Shown: in pieces, positions 17,072 to 27,957 of the stretch
How the letters are laid out: every line of letters starts with the position of its first letter
How positions within the stretch are numbered: position 1 is the stretch's first letter
NCBI RefSeq assembly: GCF_009296025.1
Contig: NZ_CP045178.1
Span: 3,348,001 to 3,412,000 of the forward strand
DNA from: Streptomyces tsukubensis
Lineage (GTDB): Bacteria; Actinomycetota; Actinomycetes; Streptomycetales; Streptomycetaceae
DNA: 64,000 bases
Direction: 5' to 3'
Position numbers and translations under genes: made by a program
Notes under the pieces: model-generated
Database searches by the model: none
Told to the model about the DNA's origin: nothing
The model's input: only the letters and a program-made list of their open reading frames with translations

Positions 17072-18347
17072 GCTCTCCCCCTCGCTGTGCCAGAGCACTG
17101 GCGAAACTGTCGTCGATGAACGGGACGCCACCGTAACTGCCGCCCAGGTAACGGCGCTCGCGGTTCTCCTCCCTGCGCGGCTTGAACGCGGCGAGGGAGT
17201 AGAGGGACGTCTCACCGTGGGTGTCCTTCTCCACGAACCACACCTGGTCCCGCCTGAGGATGTCCTCGCCTCCCGCCCGACCCAACAAGCTCGCGTCGTG
17301 CGTGGTGAACACAAGCTGTGCGCCGTTGGGGTTGGTGACCGGGTCCTGGAAGAGACCGATCAGGCGCGAGGTGAGCAGGGAGTGCAGGCTTGAGTCGATC
17401 TCGTCCACGACGAAGGTTCCTCCCCTTCGCAGTACGGCGAGGAAACGCGGCGCGTGGCCCAGGAGTGCCCGGGTGCCCGAGGATTCGTCCTGGAGTTCCA
17501 TCTGCACGACCCCGTCCCGCCCCCGATGGCCGATCCACGGGCGTACCACCTCGCGCGGCCCCTCGTCCTCAAGGCCCATGAGGACGCTCCGGGGGATGCG
17601 AGCCCCATACCGCTTGCGCAGAGCCGCTTCGTCCATCACGACGCGCTCAGTTCCGCACTCCTCGATGCCCAGGTCGGCCGCGCGCAGCAGATCCAGGATC
17701 TCGGGGTGCCGCGCCGCGTCCTCCAGGGCGCGCATCGCGGAAAGGCCGTACAGATCTGAGCTGCCGGAGTGCCGGAACTGGAGCTTCCTGGCGAACCAGT
17801 CGTAGACCGGGCGGAAGTCCTCCTGCTTCGAGCGGGCGGCCATCGACAGGAACAGCACATTGGACTCGGTGATGCTTTCCACCAGGGCCAGTTGACCCGA
17901 CTTCTGCGACGCGCCAGGTGTCACATCGTCACCGACGCGCGAGAAGAGCTCGCGTTTCTTGCCCTTCGGATAGCAGTCCAGCCATTCCTCGACCACGCGC
18001 TCGTCGTCGACGCTGAAACCGTAGGCGTAACGGGTCCCGTCCAGCAGGAGGTCCACGACGTACCAGGAGGGCTCGTCCTTGGCCTCCGCGTCGAGAACGA
18101 AGGGATGACGATCCACTCCGCCGTCCGGTTCGGAGTCCTGGTGGGAGGAGACCACCATGCGAGCCATGTACTGGAGGGCTCCCACGAGATTCGACTTGCC
18201 CGAGGCGTTGGCCCCGAAGACCCCGGTGACGGGCACGGCCGGCCAGCGGGTCTCCTCTGGACGGTCGGCGTCATAGACGGGGTGGAGGTTGAGCTGTTGC
18301 TCGCTACGGATGGAGCGGTGATTCGCCACGCGAAAGCTCAACAACAT
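17010..18347 (-). CDS. AAA-family ATPase, defence type (AbiLi-like)
   Basis: A 445-residue ABC/SMC-like ATPase, starting MLLSFRVANHRSIRSEQQLN at ATG 18345-18347; the open frame before it carries no domain. The N-terminal Walker A is FGANASGKSNLVGALQYM near residue 44. The middle is helical and alpha/beta. The C-terminal half has FVVDEIDSSLHSLL (Walker B) near 345 and LVFTTHDASLLGR (H-switch). This is the AAA_21/OLD-like architecture of anti-phage ATPases found in PARIS, OLD/Gabija-like and AbiL systems. With RloB directly downstream and overlapping it forms a two-gene operon. It lies in a segment flanked by regulator remnants, consistent with horizontal acquisition. Confidence 0.85.
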   Translation of the reverse strand: MLLSFRVANHRSIRSEQQLNLHPVYDADRPEETRWPAVPVTGVFGANASGKSNLVGALQYMARMVVSSHQDSEPDGGVDRHPFVLDAEAKDEPSWYVVDLLLDGTRYAYGFSVDDERVVEEWLDCYPKGKKRELFSRVGDDVTPGASQKSGQLALVESITESNVLFLSMAARSKQEDFRPVYDWFARKLQFRHSGSSDLYGLSAMRALEDAARHPEILDLLRAADLGIEECGTERVVMDEAALRKRYGARIPRSVLMGLEDEGPREVVRPWIGHRGRDGVVQMELQDESSGTRALLGHAPRFLAVLRRGGTFVVDEIDSSLHSLLTSRLIGLFQDPVTNPNGAQLVFTTHDASLLGRAGGEDILRRDQVWFVEKDTHGETSLYSLAAFKPRREENRERRYLGGSYGGVPFIDDSFASALAQRGGERGKDSEAGRQEEPPRSLARN

Positions 18348-18570
18348 CGAGTTCCACCACCCTGCGTATCTTTCCTGCTGCTGTAAGTGTCCGACCTGTC
18401 CCTGCCAGTAAATCGCGTGAGACGCTCTCAGGCAATGACGTGTCACCTTTACATGGCTTTCCGTGCAGGAAACCCGCACGGATCCTCATGCGGGCCGCCG
18501 GGCTGGAAGTGGCGCGGGGCGACCCCGTAGAAGGCCGGCGGTCTGCCGACGAGCGCACGACGCCGGTCAA

Positions 18571-19212
18571 CATGGCCGACCGGCTGCGGGTGCGGGTGGC
18601 CATCGCCGCGGGCGCGGCGACTCTCACCGTCGGAGTCCTGGGCGACAGCACCGACCCCGGGTGCCACCCGGCTCGCGGCCGACTACCGGCGACGGCATCC
18701 GAACGTCGAAGTCCGCATCCGTGAGACCGACCTGACCGAACCCACCAGTGGCCTGTCCGCCGGACTGGTCGATGTGGCCCTGACCCGCGGGCCGTTCGAC
18801 CGGACCCGCCTGACCGTCCGTCAGCTGCGCGCCGACCCGATCGGCGTGGTGTTGCGCGCGGACGACCCGCTGGCCTACCGGGACCGACTGAAGCTGGCGG
18901 ACCTGGCGGACCGGCGCTGGTTCCGGTTCCCCGACGGCACCGATCCGCTGTGGCAGTCGTACTGGCACGGCGGCGAACCCCGGGAGGGCCCGGTGGTGCG
19001 GGCCGTGCAGAAGTGTTCGCAGGCCGTGCTGTGGAACAGCACGGTCGGGATGCCCCCGCTCGGGCACGACCACAGCCCACAGTTCTCCGTGGTCCCGCTG
19101 GACGACATGGCGCCCAGTCGGGTCGTGGCGGCGTGGAACGAGGGCGACGCCAACCCCCTGATCCGCTCGTTCGTACAGATCGCGACGGGCGCCTACCGCG
19201 ACCCGGGGGCTT
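18571..19212 (+). pseudogene. LysR-type regulator remnant, truncated and frameshifted
   Basis: The ligand-binding part of a LysR regulator is recognisable in two frames. The first piece reads LRVRVAIAAGAATLTVGVLG. About 18660 the frame shifts by one base and continues as RLAADYRRRHPNVEVRIRE, then LSAGLVDVALTRGPFD, DLADRRWFRFPDGTDP, AVLWNSTVGMPPLGH and NPLIRSFVQIATGAYR. The N-terminal winged helix-turn-helix is absent. It is therefore a non-functional C-terminal fragment. Its tail runs towards the end of ppx on the other strand. Nothing else is seen in 18348-19273. Confidence 0.8.
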
Positions 19213-19273
19213 GGGTCCTCCGTACGACGTACACGTACGTCGTCTCGATCACCCGGGGCCCCGCCGCAGCCCC

Positions 19274-20227
19274 CTACCCCCGCGCCCCCGACCACCCGAT
19301 CCCGTCCAGAATGTCGTGCTCGCTGACCACGACCTCGTTCACTCCGGTGCGTTCCATGATCGTGCGCAGGATCAGGGCTCCCGAGGTGATGACGTCCACC
19401 CGGCCCGGGTGCATGACGGGGATCGCCGCGCGTTCCGCGTGGGTCGAGGTCAGCAGCCCGGTGGTGATCTCGTCCACCCGGTCGTAGGAGATCCGCGAGT
19501 GGTGGATCGCCTTCGAGTCGTACTCCGCGAGGTCGAGCGCGATCCCCGCGAGCGTCGTCACCGAGCCTGCCAGGCCGACCAGTGTGCGGGCCTCGGCCAG
19601 TGGGACGGCCGCCGCGGCCTCGTCAAGGGCCGCGTCGATGTCGGCGCGGATCGCCGCGATCCGCTGCGGGGTCGGCGGGTCCACCAGCGTGCCGTCGGCC
19701 GTCAGGTGGCGTTCCGTCATGCGTACGCAGCCGATGTCGACCGAGCGGGAGGCGCGTACCGAGTCGTCGCCGACGACGAACTCCGTCGAGCCGCCGCCGA
19801 TGTCCACCACCAGGTACGGCTTGGCGTACGTGTCGGAGCCCGTCAGTTCCTTGGTGGCGCCCTTGAAGGAGAGTTCCGCCTCCTCGTCGCCGGTGATCAC
19901 CTCGGGTTCGACGCCGAGGATGTCGTGGACACCGCGGAAGAAGTCGTCCCGGTTCTTCGCGTCGCGTGTCGCGGAGGTCGCCACGAAGCGGGGGGCAGGC
20001 GCGTCGTACTTCTCGATGATCGTGGCGTACTCGCGGCACGCGGCGAAGGTGCGCTCCAGCGCCTCGGGGGCGAGCCTGCCCGTGCGGTCCACGTCCTGGC
20101 CGAGCCGGACGATCCGCATGCTCCTGTCCAGGTCCCGCAGCTCTCCGGTGGCCGTGTCCACGTCCGCCACGAGCAGCCGGATCGAGTTGGTGCCGCAGTC
20201 GACGGCGGCCACGCGTGTCACTGTCAC
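19274..20227 (-). CDS. ppx: Exopolyphosphatase/pppGpp phosphohydrolase (Ppx/GppA)
   Basis: A 317-residue ASKHA-fold phosphatase that removes phosphate from polyphosphate or pppGpp in the cytoplasm. It starts MTVTRVAAVDCGTNSIRLLV, the first phosphate-binding loop, and has RLGQDVDRTGRL, FVATSATRDAKN near 87, ITGDEEAELSFKGA, the second phosphate loop VVDIGGGSTEFVVG near 145, and GLAGSVTTLAGIAL near 222. Its length matches the short actinobacterial Ppx form lacking the C-terminal HD domain. The DUF501 gene ends 7 bp upstream of its start, so the two probably share an operon with divIC. From memory this is the position of SCO3093. Confidence 0.93.
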   Translation of the reverse strand: MTVTRVAAVDCGTNSIRLLVADVDTATGELRDLDRSMRIVRLGQDVDRTGRLAPEALERTFAACREYATIIEKYDAPAPRFVATSATRDAKNRDDFFRGVHDILGVEPEVITGDEEAELSFKGATKELTGSDTYAKPYLVVDIGGGSTEFVVGDDSVRASRSVDIGCVRMTERHLTADGTLVDPPTPQRIAAIRADIDAALDEAAAAVPLAEARTLVGLAGSVTTLAGIALDLAEYDSKAIHHSRISYDRVDEITTGLLTSTHAERAAIPVMHPGRVDVITSGALILRTIMERTGVNEVVVSEHDILDGIGWSGARG

Positions 20228-20234
20228 TGTCGTC

Positions 20235-20777
20235 TCACTTCTTCCCGTCGGGGCGCGCGTCCGCGCACACGTCGGCGCACGGGCCCTTGGCCCACCACTG
20301 CGGCAGCATCGCGATGGCCTCGTCGCCCAGCGGGTTCACGCCGGGGCCCGCCGCGAGCGAGTGCGCGACCAGGACGTGCAGGCACTTGACCCGCTCCGGC
20401 ATACCGCCCGCGCTCGGGAAGCCCGTCAGCTCCTCGATCTCGTCGCGGCGCCTGATGTAGTCCTCGTGGGCGGCCCGGTAGGCGGCGGCCAGCTCCGGGT
20501 CGGTGGCCAGCCGCTCCGTCATCTCCTTCATGACGCCGTTCGCCTCCAGCGTGCCGATCGCCGACGCGGCGCGCGGGCACGTCAGGTAGTACAGCGTCGG
20601 GAAGGGCGTGGAGTCCGGCAGCCTCGGCGCGGTCTCCACGACGTCGGGCAGCCCGCACGGGCAGCGGTGCGCGATGGCCCGCAGTCCGCGCGGGGGGCGG
20701 CCGAGCTGCTGCTTGAAGGCGGCCACATCCACGTCGGACGGCTCGGTACGCGGGGTGGGCGGCGGTGCGGTGTCCAT
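20235..20777 (-). CDS. DUF501 family protein
   Basis: A 180-residue soluble protein of the DUF501 family, conserved across actinobacteria and usually between divIC/enolase and ppx, as here. Recognisable segments are VAAFKQQLGRPPRGLRAIAHRCPCGLPDVVET, PFPTLYYLTCPRAASAIGTLE, and a final VKCLHVLVAHSLAAGPGVNPLGDEAI. The conserved CPCG and the later cysteines could bind metal, but the activity is unknown. ppx starts 7 bp downstream, which suggests co-expression. Confidence 0.9.
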   Translation of the reverse strand: MDTAPPPTPRTEPSDVDVAAFKQQLGRPPRGLRAIAHRCPCGLPDVVETAPRLPDSTPFPTLYYLTCPRAASAIGTLEANGVMKEMTERLATDPELAAAYRAAHEDYIRRRDEIEELTGFPSAGGMPERVKCLHVLVAHSLAAGPGVNPLGDEAIAMLPQWWAKGPCADVCADARPDGKK

Positions 20778-20829
20778 GGGGAGGAGATGTCTTCCGGTAG
20801 TTCGTCGTCGGGGGACATGGCGTCTGGGG

Positions 20830-20931
20830 AGGCGTGCGGTCGAGACAGGCGTGCGGTCGGGACAGGCGTGCGGTCGGGACAGGCGTGCGGTCGGGACAGG
20901 CGTGCGGTCGGGAGAGGCGTGCGGTCGGGAG
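20830..20931. repeat. 17-bp tandem repeat, 6 copies
   Basis: Six contiguous units AGGCGTGCGGTCGRGAS (20830-20931), nearly identical, lie between divIC and the DUF501 gene, a 298-bp spacer with no gene. Related partial copies continue to about 20965. Confidence 0.95.
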
Positions 20932-21075
20932 AGGCGTCGGGGCGGGAGAGGTGCGGTCGGGTCAGGCGGGGGGGCTTGCAGTCAGGAGGGGGCGTGGAGT
21001 CGGGGGGACGTGGGGCCCGTGGCCCGCCCGTCCGGCACTCGGCTGTCCACCGGACACGCGGCCGGCGGCAGGCCA

Positions 21076-21549
21076 CTAGCGGGCGTCCGCCTTGTCCACG
21101 CCCTCCAGCAGGTTGGTGTACCAGGGCCGGTCCGCGGCGCTCCGGTCGGCCGTGCCGTCACGCGTGGACGTGTCGGAGCCCGGCATGGTGAAGCCGGTCT
21201 CGCCGGGCATCACGTAGTGCAGCCGCTCCCTGATGCGCTGGCGCGCGAAGGCCGGGTCCTGCCAGCGGGCCTTCTCGTCGCGCAGCCGCTCCACGTCGGC
21301 GCGGTGCTGGACCATCCTGCGCTGGAGATCGTCTATTTCCGCGCGCTGGGAGACGTACTGCCGCATCGGGTACGCGAGCGCTACGACCAGCGAGCAGAGG
21401 ACCAGCACCAGCAGGGCGGCGCGGCCGGTCAGCCGGGAGCGTCGGGCCTGGCGTTTGGTCTGCGAACGGTAGACGCGTTCCGCGGTCTGTTCGCCGAACA
21501 GTCTCAGCCGGGTCGCGGTGGAGAACCGGTCACGGTCCTTCACGGCCAT
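21076..21549 (-). CDS. divIC: Septum formation initiator DivIC/FtsB
   Basis: A 157-residue bitopic membrane protein. A basic cytoplasmic N-terminus (residues 1-42) is followed by one membrane helix, GRAALLVLVLCSLVVALAYP, then an extracytoplasmic coiled coil, YVSQRAEIDDLQRRMVQHRADVERLRDEKARWQD. The conserved end YVMPGETGFTMPG is typical of the family. DivIC/FtsB forms a complex with FtsL and FtsQ at the septum; in Streptomyces it supports sporulation septation. It lies between enolase and the DUF501 gene, the standard actinobacterial context. Confidence 0.92.
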   Translation of the reverse strand: MAVKDRDRFSTATRLRLFGEQTAERVYRSQTKRQARRSRLTGRAALLVLVLCSLVVALAYPMRQYVSQRAEIDDLQRRMVQHRADVERLRDEKARWQDPAFARQRIRERLHYVMPGETGFTMPGSDTSTRDGTADRSAADRPWYTNLLEGVDKADAR

Positions 21550-21604
21550 CTGCTCGCCTCCCCGTCGCCCGCGGTGCCCCTGGCGGCTCCGGCGGCTCTA
21601 CGTA

Positions 21605-21649
21605 CGTACGTCCCCGCACACGGTACGGGACCGGGTGCGGGGACGTACG
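21605..21649. terminator. Intrinsic terminator after eno
   Basis: A perfect 15-bp inverted repeat CGTACGTCCCCGCAC/GTGCGGGGACGTACG with a 15-base loop lies between the eno stop and the divIC start on the minus strand. Confidence 0.8.
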
Positions 21650-21707
21650 GAGGCGGGGGCGGTCGGCTGCCCCCGCCTCACTGCCTCACTGCTTGGCTGA
21701 GCCTGTG

Positions 21708-23078
<1,371 letters not shown>

Positions 23079-23189
23079 CTAACCGGCTCGGGCCCATCGG
23101 CCAGCCGACCGCCCGCCCCGTGGGATGAAATATGGCACGCAAGGGGACAGGGCATCGGAAAGTCACGTCAATTCGATCGAAGCCGGGCG

Positions 23190-23312
23190 AAGCACGGCGA
23201 ACCCGATTGAGTCAAAGCGAATCAAATCCAATCCAACCGAACCCAAACGAACCGAGCCGAACCCAACCGAATACAAGCGAATCCAAGCGAATCCAAGCGA
23301 ATCTACTAATCC
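23190..23312. repeat. Low-GC decanucleotide repeats upstream of eno
   Basis: About 120 bp made of degenerate 10-mers such as CGAATCCAAG and CGAACCCAAC, strikingly A-rich for this genome. It lies in the 540-bp gap between eno and rpfA, 200-320 bp upstream of the eno start. No gene is seen in 22989-23530. Confidence 0.8.
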
Positions 23313-23378
23313 GCTAGACAGTAATCGACAGTCGGCCCGCCCGGACGGGCGGGGCCCACCGAACGGCCCCGGACAGCA

Positions 23379-23420
23379 CCCCGCCCCGGCGCGTGCGGGG
23401 GAACACGCGCCGGGGCGGGG
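23379..23420. terminator. Intrinsic terminator after rpfA
   Basis: A perfect 17-bp inverted repeat CCCCGCCCCGGCGCGTG with its complement at 23404-23420 and an 8-base loop, downstream of rpfA on the minus strand. Confidence 0.85.
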
Positions 23421-23530
23421 CAGTCCGCTGTGCGGGATGGACGGGGACCTCGGCCTCGCCTCGGAGGCCAGGCCGGGCCGGGCTCAGCCCGGGGGGAGCC
23501 GCGAGGCCCACCTCGGGTGAGCTACGGGGC

Positions 23531-24410
<880 letters not shown>

Positions 24411-24587
24411 GCGCTCGAAGCGACGACTGTTCCCGTACGGCCGCCGGCAGGATTCGGCGTGACGACCATCGGGGCCCGCGGTGGCGAGCGGAGACGACGT
24501 TAAGCATTGAACCCGGGGAACTTCAAAGACGAACCGGGCTGATGAGACGCATGTCTCACTAACGCCAATTGGGGCATACCACCCGAA

Positions 24588-25649
24588 CTACCGCTGGTTT
24601 TCGCCCGATTCGCCGTCAAGATCCAGGCTCTGACCGGGCAGGATGAGGTCGGGGTCGGAGCCGACCGTTTTCTTGTTCTGCTCGTAGAGCCCGCTCCACC
24701 CGCCGTCGACTTTCTGGGCCTCCGCGATGTCCCAGAGATTGTCTCCGGCACGAACGGTGTAAGTGCCACCGTTCCCCGCCTTTCCGCCCTTTCCGCCCTC
24801 GCTGTCCTTTTCGCCCTTCGCGGACCCTCTGGCGTCCTCACCGCCGCGCGAAGCGTGCCGAGCGTCACTGTCACGCGCGTCACTCGTGGAGTCGGAGGCG
24901 GCGCCGCCGCGGTGCCGGCCGGAGGACTCGGACGCGGAAGCGGAAGCCCCACCCGAGGCGCCGCTCGACGACGACGAACTGCCGTCGGCGCGGTGCGACT
25001 TGCCGGAACCGTCCCCCTTGCCCGACTTGCCCGACTCGCTCGCACTGGCGGACTCACTGGGCGAAGCGGACTCATCAGACTTACCGGATGTATCCGACGT
25101 ACTCGACTTGCCGGACTTGCCGGAGTCGCCCGCGGAGGCCGAGGGTGACGGAGTCGTCGCGCTGCCGAGGCTGGCCGACGCACCCCCGTCGCTGCCGCTC
25201 CCGTCCGAGGAGCTGCCGGTGGAACCGGTGTCGCCCGGGTACGTGACGCCGGGGTCGACGGTGGCCTGACCGCTGCCCTTGGTGAGCTTCGCGACGACGC
25301 CGCAGCTCTGCCACGCGGCCGGGCCCTGGTCGGCCAGGACCTTCTCGGCGACGGATATCTGCTGCGAGCGGCTGGCGAGGTCGGCGCGCGGCGCGTAGTT
25401 GAGGCCGCCGTTCGCCTCCCAGCTCTCCTGGCTGAGCTGAAGTCCGCCGTAGAGGCCATTGCCGTCGTTGGCGCTCCATGTGCCGCTGCTCTCGCATTCG
25501 GCGAGGCGGTCCCAGGCGGTGGAGTCCGCGGCGCTGGCGCTGGTGGCCCCGAGCAGAGGAATGGCGATGGCAGAGCCGGTCACTCCTGCCGCGACGACAA
25601 GGGCCGGCGCCTGGCGAGGGCGTCGATGACGGCCGTTCCCGGTGAGCAT
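24588..25649 (-). CDS. rpfC: Resuscitation-promoting factor RpfC-like (Rpf domain, long linker, LysM)
   Basis: A 353-residue secreted protein. It has a signal peptide (basic MLTGNGRHRRPRQAPALVVA, hydrophobic GVTGSAIAIPLLGATSASA), an Rpf domain STAWDRLAECESSGTWSANDGNGLYGGLQLS (catalytic Glu in CESSGTW) to AAWQSCGVV, and a roughly 150-residue Ser/Gly/Asp/Lys-rich linker. It ends with a LysM domain, YTVRAGDNLWDIAEAQKVDGGWSGLYEQN. It is a tandem paralogue of rpfA and hydrolyses peptidoglycan outside the cell. The leader has no ydaO-type riboswitch, so its control must differ. From memory the equivalent is SCO3098. Confidence 0.9.
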   Translation of the reverse strand: MLTGNGRHRRPRQAPALVVAAGVTGSAIAIPLLGATSASAADSTAWDRLAECESSGTWSANDGNGLYGGLQLSQESWEANGGLNYAPRADLASRSQQISVAEKVLADQGPAAWQSCGVVAKLTKGSGQATVDPGVTYPGDTGSTGSSSDGSGSDGGASASLGSATTPSPSASAGDSGKSGKSSTSDTSGKSDESASPSESASASESGKSGKGDGSGKSHRADGSSSSSSGASGGASASASESSGRHRGGAASDSTSDARDSDARHASRGGEDARGSAKGEKDSEGGKGGKAGNGGTYTVRAGDNLWDIAEAQKVDGGWSGLYEQNKKTVGSDPDLILPGQSLDLDGESGENQR

Positions 25650-25772
25650 GCGGTTGCCTTTCGCGTGGCTGGTGAGTCGGACGAGAAGGTAGCCGGACTC
25701 GAACGCCTGTCACAAGTCGATGCAGCGCAGATCACGTGAACATCACATTTGTTCGTACCGAATGACGTGGGA

Positions 25773-27428
25773 TCACATATTTGGTGGCGTGAACTCGACC
25801 GGAAGCGTGCGCAGTCCACGCATGATGAGCCCGCCGCGCCACCGCAGCTCCTCCGGCTCCACGGCGAGGCGCAGGTCGGGAAGGCGTGTCAGAAGCGCGG
25901 AGAGCGCGGTCTGTCCCTCCAGTCGCGCGAGCGGCGCGCCCAGGCAGTAGTGGATGCCGTGGCCGAAGCCAAGGTGGGGGTTGTCACGCCTGGCGAGGTC
26001 GAGTGTGGCCGGCCGGTCGAAGCGTTCCGGATCGCGGTCGGCGGCGGCGAGGACGACGAGCACGGGGTCACCGGCGCCGATCCGCTGCCCGCCGAGGGTC
26101 ATGGCCTCGGTGGCGAACCGCCAGGTGGCCATCTCCACCGGGCCGTCGTACCGCAGCAGTTCCTCGATCCCGGTGGCCAGGAGGCCGCTCTCCCCCGCGG
26201 CGAGCGAGAGCTGGAGCCGTTCGCGCTCGGCCGGATCGCGCAGCAGGGCGTAGACGCCGTTGCCGATGAGGTTGACGGTGGTCTCGAAACCGGCGAAGAG
26301 CAGGATGAACGCCAGCGCGGCGGCCTCGTTCTCGGTGAGGTGCTCGGCGTCGTCGTCGGAGGCGCGGATGAGCCCGGAGACGAGGTCGTCGCCGGGTTCC
26401 AGGCGCTTCCTGTGGATCAGCTCGACCAGGTAGGCGCGCATCTTCTTGACGGACCTTCCGACCCCGCCGCGCGGTCCGCCGCCGTGGCGGATCATCATGC
26501 CCGCCCAGTCCCTGAAGTCGTCCTGGTCCTCGCGGGGTACGCCGAGCATGTCGCAGATGGCGTAAATAGGGAGCGGGAAGGCGAACTCGTGGATGAGGTC
26601 GGCCTCCCCTTTATCGGCGAAGCCGTCGATGAGGCTGTCCGTCAGCTCCCGTACCCGTGGTGCGAACTCCGCCACACGCCTCGGCGTGAACGCCTTCGAC
26701 ACCAGCCGCCGCAGCCGGGTGTGGTCGGGCGGGTCGATGTTGAGGAGATGCGTCATCAGCTCGGCCTTGCGCTCACCGGGGATGCCGGTCTTGCCCCTGG
26801 CGTGCTCGGGTCCCTCGTGGTGGGCCGGGTTCTTCGACAGCCTCGGCTCGGCGAGCGCCTGCCGCGCGTCCCCGTAGCGCGTCACCAGCCACGCCTCGAT
26901 CCCGCTCGGCAGCGACGCCTTGTGTACGGGGGCGTGCTCGCGCAGCCACGCGTAGGAGGGGTACGGGTCGGTGGCGAACTCGAAGCTGAAGAGTCCGGGC
27001 TGCGGGCCGGGGGCCTCCGGGCCGGGGGCCTCCGGGCCGGCGGGCTGTGGGGCGGCGGGCTGCGGGGCGGGGGGCTGCGGGCCGGCGGGCTGCGGGGCGG
27101 GGAGCTGCGGGCCGGCGGACTGCGGGGCGGGGGGCTGCGGGCCGAGGGCCTCCGGACCGGCGGACTGCGGGCCGGCGGCCTCCGGACCGGCGGGCTGTGG
27201 GGCGGGGGCCTCCGGACCGGCGGACTGCGGGCCTGCGGCCTCCGGACCGGCGGGCTGTGGGGCGAGGGCCTCCGGACCGGCGGACTGCGGGCCTGCGGCC
27301 TCTGAGCCGGCGGACTGCGAGCCGAGGGCCTCTGAGCCGGAGACGTCGGGGCCTGCGGCCTCCGGGCCGGAGACGTCGGGGCCTGTGGCCTCCGGGCCGG
27401 GTACGGGGGATTCCTGCTGGTCGGGCAT
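25773..27428 (-). CDS. Cytochrome P450 with repetitive N-terminal extension
   Basis: A 551-residue P450, start ATG 27426-27428 (MPDQQESPVPGPEA). Residues about 10-145 are not P450 sequence: they consist of degenerate repeats of GPEAAGPQSAGPEA and APQPAGP types, likely disordered. The P450 fold starts near GLFSFEFATDPYPSYAWLRE. Key motifs are the I-helix LLFAGFETTVNLIG (acid-alcohol pair E-T), the ExxR helix IEELLRYDGPVEMATWR, and the heme loop FGHGIHYCLGAPLAR with the Cys ligand. It looks like a CYP107-family enzyme. The S. coelicolor gene at this position is, as I recall, SCO3099 (CYP107U1), linked to sporulation. No ferredoxin gene is adjacent. Confidence 0.92.
   Translation of the reverse strand: MPDQQESPVPGPEATGPDVSGPEAAGPDVSGSEALGSQSAGSEAAGPQSAGPEALAPQPAGPEAAGPQSAGPEAPAPQPAGPEAAGPQSAGPEALGPQPPAPQSAGPQLPAPQPAGPQPPAPQPAAPQPAGPEAPGPEAPGPQPGLFSFEFATDPYPSYAWLREHAPVHKASLPSGIEAWLVTRYGDARQALAEPRLSKNPAHHEGPEHARGKTGIPGERKAELMTHLLNIDPPDHTRLRRLVSKAFTPRRVAEFAPRVRELTDSLIDGFADKGEADLIHEFAFPLPIYAICDMLGVPREDQDDFRDWAGMMIRHGGGPRGGVGRSVKKMRAYLVELIHRKRLEPGDDLVSGLIRASDDDAEHLTENEAAALAFILLFAGFETTVNLIGNGVYALLRDPAERERLQLSLAAGESGLLATGIEELLRYDGPVEMATWRFATEAMTLGGQRIGAGDPVLVVLAAADRDPERFDRPATLDLARRDNPHLGFGHGIHYCLGAPLARLEGQTALSALLTRLPDLRLAVEPEELRWRGGLIMRGLRTLPVEFTPPNM
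27009..27410. repeat. In-frame degenerate repeats in P450 N-terminus
   Basis: Units of about 18 and 36 bp, built from GGCCTCCGGACCGGC, GGCTGTGGGGCG and GGACTGCGGGCC words, recur from about 27009 to 27410. All are in frame with the P450 and encode its Pro/Gly/Ala/Gln extension. Confidence 0.9.
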
Positions 27429-27499
27429 AGGCCGACGGTATCGGGACAGAAGAGCGGATGAGGCAGGCGGCGGCCTCTTCCCTCGGCCGGGCCCCCTGC

Positions 27500-27955
27500 C
27501 GACCGTCGTCAGCCGGGCGGCATCCTCGGCCACCGTCCGGCCGCCCCGGCGGCACCCCCTTCGGCCACTGCGGCCGTACCCCTTCGGCTGCTCCGGCCCG
27601 CGCGCTGGGCCACCCTCAGGCCGCCTCGGCCACGCCCAGGCTCACCCCTTCGCCCGCCTCGGCCACCCCTCGGCCACCCCTCGGCCACCCCGGCCGCACG
27701 CTGGGCCACCCTCCAGCCATCACGGCCGCCGTCCGGCCCACCCCTTCGCCCACCCCGGTCTCCCCCTCGGCCGCACGCCCAGGCCCACTCCTTCGCCCGC
27801 CCCGGTCTCCCCCTCGGCCGCACGCTGGGCGCCTCGCCCGCCCCTCCGGTCACCACGGCCGCCGCCCTAGGGGTTCCCGGCCGGGCCTGCCCACCCCGAT
27901 CACACCCCGATCGCACCCCGATCGCACTCCGGTCTCATCCCGGTCCCGCTCCGGA
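27500..27955. repeat. Degenerate GC-rich repeats upstream of the P450
   Basis: The 530-bp space between mazG and the P450 holds no gene. It is filled with overlapping degenerate repeats: CTCGGCCACCC words (27630-27690), a longer unit CCGGTCTCCCCCTCGGCCGC present twice (near 27756 and 27803), and 11-bp ACCCCGATCGC units (27894-27930). Confidence 0.75.
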
Positions 27956-27957
27956 CC

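Noticed and set aside
20830..20931. Possible CRISPR array
   Set aside because: The 17-bp units are contiguous with no spacers and there are no cas genes.
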